NCBI RefSeq assembly: GCF_002892835.1
Contig: NZ_PJMB01000001.1
Coordinates: 1 to 64,000, forward strand
Reading direction: 5' to 3'
Length of the DNA: 64,000 bases
Source of the DNA: Arthrobacter sp. AFG7.2
Lineage (GTDB): Bacteria; Actinomycetota; Actinomycetes; Actinomycetales; Micrococcaceae
The notes under the pieces were generated by a model that did no database searches, was not told the origin of the DNA, and saw only the letters and a list, made by a program, of their open reading frames with translations. Of this stretch, positions 1-7,589 are shown piece by piece; within the stretch, counting starts at the first letter, position 1; each line of letters starts with the position of its first letter. A program made the translations under genes and the position numbers.

Positions 1-1
1 C

Positions 2-463
2 GAGGCCCAGCGCATCCTCGCCGAAGACTGGTCCGTTTCCGCCGACGTCTGGTCCGTGACGTCCTGGAACGAACTGCGCCGCGACGGCCTCGCCGCCGAA
101 GAGGAAGCCTTCCTCAACCCCGGCGAACCCGCCCGCGTCCCCTTCGTCACCCAACAACTCGAAGGCGCCACCGGCCCCGTCGTCGCCGTGTCCGACTACA
201 TGAAAGCCGTCCCCGACCAGATCCGCCAATTCGTCCCCAACGAATTCGCCACCCTCGGCGCCGACGGCTTCGGCTTCTCCGACACCCGCGCCGCAGCCCG
301 CCGCTTCTTCAAAAACGACACCCACTCCATCGTGGTGCGTTCGCTGGAGATGCTGGCACGCCGCGGCGAGGTGGATGCCCAGGCCCCGATCAAGGCGATT
401 GAGAAGTACAGGCTTCACAACGTCAATGCGGGCACCACCGGCAACGCCGGCGGCGAGGCGTAA
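2..463 (+). CDS. aceE: Pyruvate dehydrogenase E1 component, C-terminal part (cut by window edge)
   Basis: This is the last 153 residues of the homodimeric (AceE-type) E1 subunit, which decarboxylates pyruvate with thiamine diphosphate and passes the acetyl group to E2 lipoyl domains. The reading frame is open to the left edge. Visible AceE C-terminal landmarks are VWSVTSWNELRRDG near the start, SDYMKAVPDQIRQFVP, and LGADGFGFSDTR followed by a KNDTHSIVVRSLEMLARRGEVD-like helix. A hairpin terminator follows the stop. The gene lies directly upstream of fasR and fabD, so acetyl-CoA production neighbours fatty-acid synthesis. The family call is firm. The N-terminal ThDP-binding part lies outside the window. 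Confidence 0.92.
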   Translation, partial: EAQRILAEDWSVSADVWSVTSWNELRRDGLAAEEEAFLNPGEPARVPFVTQQLEGATGPVVAVSDYMKAVPDQIRQFVPNEFATLGADGFGFSDTRAAARRFFKNDTHSIVVRSLEMLARRGEVDAQAPIKAIEKYRLHNVNAGTTGNAGGEA

Positions 464-484
464 CACACCCCCTGAGCAATACCG

Positions 485-523
485 CGACGGCGGCTCCCTC
501 CGCAAGGTGGGGGGCCGCCGTCG
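485..523 (+). terminator. Probable rho-independent terminator after aceE
   Basis: A 10-bp stem CGACGGCGGC (485-494) pairs with GCCGCCGTCG (514-523). The inner CCC/GGG can extend it past one bulged T. A short T-containing stretch (TCCTTTA) follows. It separates aceE from fasR. Confidence 0.6.
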
Positions 524-605
524 TCCTTTAAGCCCTGGATGCATGTGACGCAGGGCAAAGCTGATTGTAGCCTTTGCACAAATGGAGGTTGCGGGTCGCT
601 GCCCG

Positions 606-617
606 TATGCTCAAAGA
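606..617 (+). promoter_or_regulatory. Candidate -10 element (TATGCT) for a leaderless fasR transcript
   Basis: TATGCT at 606-611 ends seven bases before the ATG at 618. With usual -10 spacing, transcription would start at or next to that A. No good -35 hexamer is visible and no ribosome-binding site precedes the ATG, which fits a leaderless message of the kind common in actinobacteria. This is inferred from spacing only. Confidence 0.35.
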
Positions 618-1862
618 ATGCCAGCACCCGCCACCCCGTCCGCCAAGCGCAAACCGTCCACGCCGAGGGTCACGCCGGAAAAGTCCGAGACGCTGAAAAA
701 GCTGCGGGCGAACGTGGGCCAGCTTTCCACCACCACCATGCGGGAACTGGAAAAGTCTCTCCCCTGGTACGGCCGGCTCAGTTCCGACGAGCGGTCGGCT
801 TTGGGCATGGTGGCACAAAACGGCATTGCAGCTTTTGTCACCTGGTACGAAAGGCCCAGCTCTCCGTCCTGGATCCTGACTGACGTGTTCGGGACAGCGC
901 CCACAGAACTGACCCGGTCCATCAGCCTGCAGAAGGCGCTGCAGCTGATCCGGATTGTTGTTGAGGTGGTGGAGGACCAGGTCCCCGTCATCGCGCCGGA
1001 GGCTGACCAGCCGTCACTCCGGGAAGCAGTGCTCCGCTATTCCCGTGAGGTGGCCTTCGCTGCCGCAGACGTTTATGCCCGCGCCGCCGAATCGCGGGGG
1101 TCCTGGGACACCCGGCTCGAGGCCCTGATCGTCGATGCGATTCTGCGCGGCGAAAACACCGATGCCCTGCGCTCCAGAATCGCGGCGTTGGGCTGGAAGG
1201 CCCAGGAACGTTTCACTGTCATGGTGGGCAACTCACCGTCCGAGCCCAGCGCCAGCTACGTCAGCGAGTTGCGCCGGATGGCGGGCCGGTACGCGGAGGA
1301 CGCGCTGGTGGGCATCCAGGGTGACCGGCTCATCCTGATCCTCGGAGGCGTGCAGGACCGGGAAACCGCGTATGTGAAGCTCAGCGAAATGTTTGCCCCC
1401 GGACCCGTTGTTTACGGCGCTGAGGCCGGTTCACTGCTGGAGGCGAGCGGATCTGCGCAGTCGGCTTTTGCGGGCCTCACTGCGGCCAGGGCGTGGCCAT
1501 CCGCGCCCCGCCCGGTGGCTGCCGACGATTTGCTGCCCGAACGGGTCATCTCCGGGGACGACGCCGCCCGCCGTTCATTGGTCAAGAACATCTACCGTCC
1601 CCTGCTGGCGGCCTCCAACGGGCTCGTTGAGACCCTTGGCACCTACCTGGAGCTTGGACATTCACTGGAGGCCACCGCCCGGGAGCTCTTCGTTCACGCG
1701 AACACGGTGCGGTACCGTTTGAAGCGCGTCTGCGACGTCACGGGCTGGGATCCACTCCTCCCAAGGGAGGCGTTTGTCCTGCAGGCCGCGCTTGTGGTGG
1801 GCCGTCTTTCAACGCCGCCGAAAGCCGCTGCGGAACGCCAGCCGTCCCGGAATCAGCCCTGA
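618..1862 (+). CDS. fasR: PucR-family transcriptional regulator FasR of fatty-acid synthesis
   Basis: A 414-aa regulator. The middle carries a GGDEF-like/CdaR-type region (residues ~130-310). The C-terminus carries the PucR helix-turn-helix (HTH_30), seen as GLVETLGTYLELGHSLEATA and then RELFVHANTVRYRLKRV. In Streptomyces coelicolor the orthologue in the same place, directly before fabD, is FasR, an activator of the fabD-fabH-acpP-fabF operon. I infer the same role here from domain and position. I chose the start at 618 (MPAPATPSAKRK). An in-frame ATG at 582 would add 12 residues (MEVAGRCPYAQR) but leaves the -10-like TATGCT inside the gene. A perfect palindrome between this gene and fabD is a candidate operator. 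Confidence 0.88.
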   Translation: MPAPATPSAKRKPSTPRVTPEKSETLKKLRANVGQLSTTTMRELEKSLPWYGRLSSDERSALGMVAQNGIAAFVTWYERPSSPSWILTDVFGTAPTELTRSISLQKALQLIRIVVEVVEDQVPVIAPEADQPSLREAVLRYSREVAFAAADVYARAAESRGSWDTRLEALIVDAILRGENTDALRSRIAALGWKAQERFTVMVGNSPSEPSASYVSELRRMAGRYAEDALVGIQGDRLILILGGVQDRETAYVKLSEMFAPGPVVYGAEAGSLLEASGSAQSAFAGLTAARAWPSAPRPVAADDLLPERVISGDDAARRSLVKNIYRPLLAASNGLVETLGTYLELGHSLEATARELFVHANTVRYRLKRVCDVTGWDPLLPREAFVLQAALVVGRLSTPPKAAAERQPSRNQP

Positions 1863-1865
1863 GCC

Positions 1866-1884
1866 GTTGTAGACTTCCTACAAC
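1866..1884. promoter_or_regulatory. Candidate FasR operator: perfect palindrome upstream of fabD
   Basis: GTTGTAG (1866-1872), five bases, CTACAAC (1878-1884). Both 7-bp arms match perfectly, 67 bases before the fabD GTG. A -10-like TAGACT overlaps the left arm. No T-tract follows, so an operator is more likely than a terminator. Assigning it to FasR rests on gene position only. Confidence 0.45.
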
Positions 1885-1950
1885 CTGACCCCGTGAGCTT
1901 GGTGCGGACAAACACCGCTGGATCACACAGTAATTTGGAAAGCTGGATAC

Positions 1951-2880
1951 GTGCTTGCAATAGTCTGCCCTGGACAGGGCTCACAGACCCCGGGTTTTCT
2001 GGCCCCCTGGCTGGAACTGCCCCCGGTGGCGGGCCAACTGGCCTCCTTAAGCGACATTGCAGGCATTGACCTGATCGCCCACGGAACCACCTCGGACGAG
2101 GAAACCATCAAGGACACTGCCGTGGCGCAGCCCCTGATCGTCGCGGCCGGCCTTGTTGCTGCCGCGTCGCTGTTCGATGTTGAGCTCAGTTCCCTTCCGG
2201 TCATCCTGGCCGGCCACTCGGTAGGTGAAATCACTGCCTCCGCCCTCGCCGGCGTCCTGACCGAGCAGGAAGCCATGACGTTCGTCCGCGAACGCGCCAA
2301 CAGCATGGCAGCGGCCGCGTCCGTCACTCCCACTGGCATGAGCGCCGTGGTGGGCGGCGACCCCGCCGAAGTCCTGGCAGCCATCACGGCCGCGGGCGCC
2401 ACTCCCGCCAACGTCAACGGCGCAGGCCAGACCGTTGCCGCCGGCACCTTCGAACAGTTGAAGGCCCTTGCCGAAAACCCGCCGGCGAAGGCCCGGGTGA
2501 TTCCCCTGAAGGTTGCAGGCGCCTTCCACACGAGCCACATGGCTCCCGCCGTCAGCGCGCTCAAGGCACTGGAACCGCACCTGAAGCCCCAGTCCCCGAA
2601 GGTGCCCCTGCTGTCCAATTACGACGGCGGGGAAGTCACCAACGGCGGTGCCGCCGTCGACAGCCTCATCGCCCAGGTTTCACGCCCCGTCCGCTGGGAC
2701 CGGTGCATGGAAACGATGGTTGCGCGCGGCGTCACCGGGGTCATTGAACTTGCTCCTGCCGGAACCCTGGCCGGCCTCGCCAAGCGGGGCATGCCGGGTG
2801 TCAAAACCGTAGCCGTCAAAACACCCGACGATCTTTCCGCCGCCCTGGCGCTTTTCGCAGAATTGGAGGGAAACGCATGA
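1951..2880 (+). CDS. fabD: Malonyl-CoA:ACP transacylase
   Basis: A 309-aa enzyme that moves malonyl from CoA to the acyl carrier protein, supplying the extender unit for FAS II elongation. The N-terminal CPGQGSQTPG motif is present. The nucleophile elbow GHSVGE places the catalytic Ser at residue 90. GAFHTS gives the partner His at about 193. Length is typical. The start is GTG at 1951. The stop overlaps the fabH ATG (ATGA, 4 nt), so the two are translationally coupled. First gene of the fabD-fabH-acpP-fabF operon. Confidence 0.95.
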   Translation: MLAIVCPGQGSQTPGFLAPWLELPPVAGQLASLSDIAGIDLIAHGTTSDEETIKDTAVAQPLIVAAGLVAAASLFDVELSSLPVILAGHSVGEITASALAGVLTEQEAMTFVRERANSMAAAASVTPTGMSAVVGGDPAEVLAAITAAGATPANVNGAGQTVAAGTFEQLKALAENPPAKARVIPLKVAGAFHTSHMAPAVSALKALEPHLKPQSPKVPLLSNYDGGEVTNGGAAVDSLIAQVSRPVRWDRCMETMVARGVTGVIELAPAGTLAGLAKRGMPGVKTVAVKTPDDLSAALALFAELEGNA

Positions 2881-3938
2881 GCGTCCCCACGCTGAAGCAG
2901 GCTCCCATCCAGGAGCACACCCGCATCCTGGGACTTGGCGCCTACCGCCCCGACGTCATCGTGACCAACGAGGACGTGTGCCAGTGGATTGATTCCTCTG
3001 ACGAGTGGATCCGCCAGCGGACCGGAATCGTCACCCGCCATCGTGCCGCCGCCGATGTCAGCGTCATCGATATGGCAGAAGGCGCAGCCCGGGAGGCAAT
3101 GGAAAAGGCAGGCATCGACGCTGCAGACCTCGGCGCCGTCATTGTCTCCACGGTGACCCACCCGTATGCCACCCCTTCCGCTGCCGCCAGCCTCGCGGAC
3201 CGCCTCGGTGCAACTCCGGCTCCTGCCTTCGACATTTCGGCTGCCTGCGCGGGATACTGCTACGGCATCGCCCAAGGCGACTCACTGGTCCGCTCCGGCG
3301 CCGCGAAGTACGTCCTGGTGGTCGGCGCCGAGAAGCTGTCCGACGTCATCGACAACCGGGAACGCACCATTTCCTTCCTGCTCGGCGACGGCGCCGGCGC
3401 CGTCGTCATCGGCCCCTCTGATACCCCCGGCATCGCCCCTTCTGTCTGGGGATCGGACGGCAGCAAGTGGGATGCGATCGGCATGACGCGCTCCATGCTG
3501 GACGTCCGCGACCTTGGCATGGCAGCCCGTCAGTCCGATTCCACCGGCGACCTGGCACTCCTGGAAGAAGCGCAGGAACTGTACCCCACCCTCCGCCAGG
3601 ACGGACAGACGGTCTTCCGTTGGGCCGTGTGGGAAATGGCCAAGGTGGCCCAGCAGGCCCTGGAGGCAGCCGGCGTCGAAGCAGAGGACCTGGTGGCTTT
3701 CATCCCCCACCAGGCGAACATGCGCATCATCGACGAGATGGTGAAGAAGCTGAAGCTGCCCGAGACAGTTACAGTGGCACGGGACATCGCTGACGCAGGC
3801 AACACCTCCGCAGCGTCCATTCCGCTCGCCACCCACCGCCTGCTGCAGGAGAACCCGGAGCTGAGCGGCGGCCTGGCCCTCCAGATCGGCTTCGGCGCCG
3901 GCCTGGTGTTCGGCGCCCAGGTAATTGTCCTTCCTTAG
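2877..3938 (+). CDS. fabH: 3-oxoacyl-ACP synthase III (beta-ketoacyl-ACP synthase III)
   Basis: A 353-aa condensing enzyme that starts fatty-acid chains by joining an acyl-CoA primer to malonyl-ACP. In high-GC Gram-positives the primer is often branched-chain acyl-CoA, giving iso/anteiso fatty acids; that preference cannot be read from the sequence. The catalytic triad is visible: Cys124 in SAACAGYCYG, His278 in IPHQAN and Asn309 in DAGNTSAAS. The ATG overlaps the fabD stop. An 80-base gap with a clear ribosome-binding site (AAAAGGAG at 4005-4012) separates it from acpP. Confidence 0.95.
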   Translation: MSVPTLKQAPIQEHTRILGLGAYRPDVIVTNEDVCQWIDSSDEWIRQRTGIVTRHRAAADVSVIDMAEGAAREAMEKAGIDAADLGAVIVSTVTHPYATPSAAASLADRLGATPAPAFDISAACAGYCYGIAQGDSLVRSGAAKYVLVVGAEKLSDVIDNRERTISFLLGDGAGAVVIGPSDTPGIAPSVWGSDGSKWDAIGMTRSMLDVRDLGMAARQSDSTGDLALLEEAQELYPTLRQDGQTVFRWAVWEMAKVAQQALEAAGVEAEDLVAFIPHQANMRIIDEMVKKLKLPETVTVARDIADAGNTSAASIPLATHRLLQENPELSGGLALQIGFGAGLVFGAQVIVLP

Positions 3939-4018
3939 GAACGCCCCAAACGGGCCGCATCCGCGGCCTGAACCATTTCCGGCAGCCACTGCCGGCAATA
4001 TAAGAAAAGGAGCCATCA

Positions 4019-4264
4019 ATGGCTAGCAACGAAGAGATCCTGTCCGGGTTGGCTGAAATCGTCAACGAAGAGACCGGCCTGGCCCCCGAGGCCGTAGAGC
4101 TGGACAAGTCCTTCACCGAGGACCTGGACATCGACTCCATCTCCATGATGACCATCGTGGTCAACGCCGAAGAGAAGTTCGGCGTTCGCATCCCCGACGA
4201 AGAGGTCAAGAACCTGAAGACCGTCGGCGACGCCGTCAGCTTCATCGCCGGAGCCCAGGCCTAG
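4019..4264 (+). CDS. acpP: Acyl carrier protein
   Basis: An 81-aa acidic four-helix protein that carries growing acyl chains on 4'-phosphopantetheine. The attachment Ser is residue 40 in DLDIDSISMM, which is DSI instead of the common DSL. A strong AAAAGGAG ribosome-binding site lies upstream. The protein is nearly all acidic and hydrophobic residues, as expected. A long perfect hairpin follows the stop and may uncouple its abundance from fabF. Confidence 0.95.
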   Translation: MASNEEILSGLAEIVNEETGLAPEAVELDKSFTEDLDIDSISMMTIVVNAEEKFGVRIPDEEVKNLKTVGDAVSFIAGAQA

Positions 4265-4294
4265 TCAAGGCTTACGCCGTTCCACGGCTTGGCA

Positions 4295-4328
4295 GGGCTG
4301 CCGGTCCGGATGACCGGACCGGCAGCCC
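4295..4328. terminator. Strong intercistronic hairpin between acpP and fabF
   Basis: A perfect 15-bp stem, GGGCTGCCGGTCCGG (4295-4309) and CCGGACCGGCAGCCC (4314-4328), with an ATGA loop. No run of T follows (GCCGCATTTATCC). It may be a partial terminator, an RNase-processing site or a 3'-end stabiliser for acpP mRNA. Confidence 0.6.
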
Positions 4329-4471
4329 GCCGCATTTATCCGGCAGGCTGCTTCACGCTTCGCTATGCCTGGCGGCGCTGTTCCTTTCGGCGCTGTCCCT
4401 CCCGGCAGGCTGCCGAACATCAAAACGCGGGACCTCCGGACGACGGATCCCCACCGACAGAGAGTGATCCC

Positions 4472-5707
4472 ATGACACGCAAAGTAGTCATTACCGGTCT
4501 GGGTGCCACCACACCCATCGGCGGCGATGTACCCACAATGTGGAACAACGCGCTCAAGGGGGTCTCCGGTGCCCGCACCCTGGAGGACGACTGGGTAGCA
4601 AAGTACGAACTGCCCGTCCACTTCGCCGCGCGCTGCAGCACCCCTGCCCTGGACGTGCTCAGCCGCGTTGAAGCCAAACGCATGGACCCTTCCACCCAGT
4701 TCGGCGTCATTGCCGCCCGTGAGGCATGGGCAGACTCCGGCATCACGGAGTTCGACAAGGATAGGCTCGCCGTTGCTTTCGCCACCGGAATCGGCGGCGT
4801 CTGGACACTGCTGGATGCCTGGGACACCCTGAAGGAAAAAGGTCCCCGCCGGGTCCTCCCCATGACCGTTCCGATGCTGATGCCCAACGGTGTTGCCGCA
4901 GCAGTCAGCCTGGACCTTGGCGCCCGCGCCGGCGCCCACACCCCTGTTTCCGCCTGCGCTTCCGGCACGGAAGCCCTGCACCTCGGCCTGGACCTGATCC
5001 GCTCCGGCAAGGCAGACGTCGTCATGTGCGGCGGTGCTGAAGCCGCCATCCACCCGATGCCCCTCGCCGCTTTTGCGTCCATGCAGGCCCTCTCCCGCCG
5101 CAATGACGACCCGGAGCGGGCCTCACGCCCGTACGATACCGCGCGTGACGGCTTTGTTATGGGTGAAGGCGCAGGCGCCCTGGTGCTTGAGGCTGAAGAG
5201 CACGCGCTGGCCCGCGGTGCCCGCATCTACGGTGAACTGGCAGGAACGTCTGTCACTGCCGATGCCTACCACATCACTGCTCCGGACCCCGAAGGCCTGG
5301 GCGCCACCCGTGCACTGAAAGCTGCAATGTTCGATGGCAGGATCCAGCCTGAGGACGTGGTACACGTCAACGCTCACGCGACCTCCACGCCAGTGGGTGA
5401 CAAGCCGGAGTACACCGCCCTCCGCGCCGCCTTGGGAAACCACGTGGACAACGTGGCCGTCTCAGCGACGAAGTCGCAGATGGGCCACCTCCTGGGAGCA
5501 TCCGGTGCCGTCGAAGCCGTACTGACAGTACTGGCCGTGTACGACCGGAAGGCACCCGTCACCATCAACCTGGAAAACCAGGACCCGGAAATTCCGCTCG
5601 ACGTCGTCACCTCCGCCCGCGACCTGCCCGCCGGCAACATCGTGGCGCTGAGCAACTCGTTCGGCTTCGGCGGCCACAACGCTGTTATTGCGGTCCGTAG
5701 CGTCTAA
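4472..5707 (+). CDS. fabF: 3-oxoacyl-ACP synthase II
   Basis: A 411-aa thiolase-fold enzyme that elongates acyl-ACP with malonyl-ACP. The Cys-His-His triad is Cys162 (VSACASGTEA), His302 (HVNAHATSTPVGD) and His339 (SQMGHLLGASG). The glycine-rich end FGFGGHNA is intact. I chose ATG 4472 (MTRKVVITGLGATTP), which has a GACAGAGAG purine-rich site upstream. The frame is open back to 4289 but that stretch contains the acpP-fabF hairpin and does not look like family sequence. A bidirectional terminator follows. Confidence 0.95.
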   Translation: MTRKVVITGLGATTPIGGDVPTMWNNALKGVSGARTLEDDWVAKYELPVHFAARCSTPALDVLSRVEAKRMDPSTQFGVIAAREAWADSGITEFDKDRLAVAFATGIGGVWTLLDAWDTLKEKGPRRVLPMTVPMLMPNGVAAAVSLDLGARAGAHTPVSACASGTEALHLGLDLIRSGKADVVMCGGAEAAIHPMPLAAFASMQALSRRNDDPERASRPYDTARDGFVMGEGAGALVLEAEEHALARGARIYGELAGTSVTADAYHITAPDPEGLGATRALKAAMFDGRIQPEDVVHVNAHATSTPVGDKPEYTALRAALGNHVDNVAVSATKSQMGHLLGASGAVEAVLTVLAVYDRKAPVTINLENQDPEIPLDVVTSARDLPAGNIVALSNSFGFGGHNAVIAVRSV

Positions 5708-5731
5708 AGTCTCTGACCTGCTGCTGACGCG

Positions 5732-5765
5732 AGAGGAGGCCCTGCCAGATAGCAGGGCCTCCTCT
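5732..5765. terminator. Bidirectional terminator between fabF and the DUF3145 gene
   Basis: A perfect 14-bp stem, AGAGGAGGCCCTGC (5732-5745) and GCAGGGCCTCCTCT (5752-5765), with a CAGATA loop and a short T-rich tail (TTTGCT). It sits between convergent genes. Confidence 0.8.
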
Positions 5766-5793
5766 TTGCTATGGAAGAACGGTCAGACGGCTG

Positions 5794-6297
5794 TCAGCCC
5801 ACCTGGTGCAGCCAGCGGACGGGTGCGCCTTCGGCAGCGTGCCGGAAGGGCTCCAGCTCTTCGTCCCAGGCTTCGCCGAGTGCCAGCGAGAGCTCGTGAT
5901 AGACCGCCGCGGGGTCCCCGGCGCCGGATTCGTAGGCGTAGCGGATCCTGTCCTCGGACACCATGATATTGCCGTGTACATCCGTCACGGCGTGAAAGAT
6001 TCCCAGTTCGGGAGTGTGGGACCAGCGCCCTCCGTCCACCCCCTGGCTCGGCTCCTCCGTGACCTCATAGCGAAGGTGCGCCCACCCCCGCAGGGACGAC
6101 GCAAGCTTCGCTCCCGTCCCGGGTGCACCGGTCCAGGACAGCTCTGCCCGGAACATTCCGGGCGCAGCAGGCTGAGGGGTCCATTCAAGGTCCGTCCGCT
6201 TGTCCACGACGGATCCGATGGCCCACTCAACATGAGGGCACAGGGCCGTAGGGGCCGAGTGAACGAACAGCACACCGCGGGTCATTGCAACAGACAT
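5794..6297 (-). CDS. DUF3145 family protein
   Basis: A 167-aa protein of unknown function. The sequence begins MSVAMTRGVLFVHSAP and contains LCPHVEWAIG, which are landmarks of the actinobacterial DUF3145 family. The ATG at 6297 has an ideal GGAGGA site just upstream. The frame runs on to 6456, but that extension is low-complexity and lacks a ribosome-binding site. The gene faces fabF, an arrangement conserved in Streptomyces, which hints at a link with lipid metabolism without showing one. No signal peptide or membrane segment is visible. Confidence 0.8.
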   Translation of the reverse strand: MSVAMTRGVLFVHSAPTALCPHVEWAIGSVVDKRTDLEWTPQPAAPGMFRAELSWTGAPGTGAKLASSLRGWAHLRYEVTEEPSQGVDGGRWSHTPELGIFHAVTDVHGNIMVSEDRIRYAYESGAGDPAAVYHELSLALGEAWDEELEPFRHAAEGAPVRWLHQVG

Positions 6298-6537
6298 TCC
6301 ATCCTCCATAGCTCTAGGTACGTCTTCCCCAACGACCTCTGCCTGGATGGAACTGCTGTGCCGTGCACTGCGGCTGTGGTTCCTGCCTTCGTATTCAGAT
6401 GTATCAGATAAAGCTGTGTCCGGGCTTATCGTGACGCGAAAAGCTGCTAGCTTCAAGCGGGACTTGAAAGTTGCCGGACGTGACTCTTATTGTGCCGTAC
6501 CCCACCAAATTACGCCAGTGCGATTCCCGGGACGGGC

Positions 6538-7464
6538 TCACGCCCTGGGATGGGCCTGCTGGTAGCTCTTTCGCAGCCGGTCGACCGAGACGTGGGTGTA
6601 GATCTGGGTGGTTGCCAGGCTGCTGTGGCCGAGGATCTCCTGGACCGCGCGCAGGTCGGCCCCTCCGTCCAGCAGATGCGTGGCCGCGGAATGCCGCAGC
6701 GCGTGCGGCCCTGACGCGGACGTATCACCCAGGGCAGCGAAAATGCCGTTGACCAGCGTGCGGACCTGCCTCTGGTCTACCCTGCCGCCGCGTGATCCCA
6801 GGAACAGCGCAGGCCCGCTGTTCTCCCTGGCCAGCAGCGGCCTGCCGCGCCGCAACCAGTCGTCCACGGCCAGCGCGGCCGGCACACCATACGGCACCGT
6901 GCGCTCCTTATTTCCTTTGCCGATGACGCGCAGCGTTCTCCGGTCCGGATCAAGGTCGTCAACGTCGAGCCCTGCCAGCTCTCCTACCCGGACACCTGTG
7001 GCATACAGCAGCTCCACGATGGCACGGTTGCGCAGCGCCAGCGGTGCGCCGTGGGCTGCCCCTTCTTCCAGGGCTGCCAGTAGTCTGGTCAACTGCCCGG
7101 CCTGCAGGACCGCCGGCAGGCCTTGTTCGCGTTTCGGAGCCTTCAGCCGAAGGGCGGGATCGATGGCGATGCGCTCTTCCGTGAGGGCCCAGGCCGTGAA
7201 GACCCTGACGGAGGCGGACCGACGGGCCAGCGTGCTGCGCGCTGCGCCGTCCTGGCTTTGCACGCCGAGCCAGCGCCGGAGCGTCCCTAGCTCCAGGTCC
7301 CGAAGTCCGGTGGCGCCTTCGGACGCAGCATGGGACAGGAGACTGCGAACGTCGCCCAGGTATCCGCGGAGGGTGTGTGGAGAGACGGCACGTTCAGCGG
7401 ACAGGTACTGGGCGTACGCGTCAAGCGCCTCACCCAGCTCTGCCGGCAGTCCCTCGTTTTCCAC
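6538..7464 (-). CDS. xerC: Tyrosine recombinase XerC
   Basis: A 308-aa site-specific recombinase that, with XerD, resolves chromosome dimers at dif during division. The N-terminal SAM-like core-binding domain covers residues ~10-100. The catalytic domain carries all expected residues: Arg159 (TGVRVGEL), Lys183 (GKGNKERTV), His254 and Arg257 (HALRHSAATHLL), His280 (LGHSSL) and Tyr289 (IYTHV). The start is GTG at 7464 with AGGGGA immediately before it. It lies downstream of dprA as in other actinobacteria. No phage or transposon genes are near, so it is a housekeeping recombinase. Confidence 0.9.
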   Translation of the reverse strand: MENEGLPAELGEALDAYAQYLSAERAVSPHTLRGYLGDVRSLLSHAASEGATGLRDLELGTLRRWLGVQSQDGAARSTLARRSASVRVFTAWALTEERIAIDPALRLKAPKREQGLPAVLQAGQLTRLLAALEEGAAHGAPLALRNRAIVELLYATGVRVGELAGLDVDDLDPDRRTLRVIGKGNKERTVPYGVPAALAVDDWLRRGRPLLARENSGPALFLGSRGGRVDQRQVRTLVNGIFAALGDTSASGPHALRHSAATHLLDGGADLRAVQEILGHSSLATTQIYTHVSVDRLRKSYQQAHPRA

Positions 7465-7542
7465 TCCCCTACTGTCTCAGCTCGGGCAAGGAAACGGTTG
7501 GCTGACACGCTCCTCGCTTTCGGGTCCCTGTCCCGGCCCCGG

Positions 7543-7572
7543 CCCTGCCCCTGCCCCTGCCCCTGCCCCTGC
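7543..7572. repeat. Hexanucleotide repeat (CCCTGC)x5 between dprA and xerC
   Basis: Five perfect copies of CCCTGC in 30 bases, inside the 125-base gap between the end of dprA and the start of xerC. On the transcribed strand it reads (GCAGGG)5. The flanking CCCGGCCCCGG looks like degenerate copies. Such a tract can vary in copy number by slippage. Confidence 0.9.
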
Positions 7573-7589
7573 ACAGCACGGCACGGCCG

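Noticed and set aside
582..617. fasR beginning at the ATG at 582
   Set aside because: The extra 12 residues do not look like family sequence and the -10-like TATGCT would be inside the gene.
6538..7464. XerC as an integrase of a mobile element
   Set aside because: Its location beside dprA is conserved, all XerC residues fit, and there are no att repeats, excisionase or phage genes.
7543..7572. GCAGGG repeats as a CRISPR-like array
   Set aside because: The unit is six bases with no spacers.
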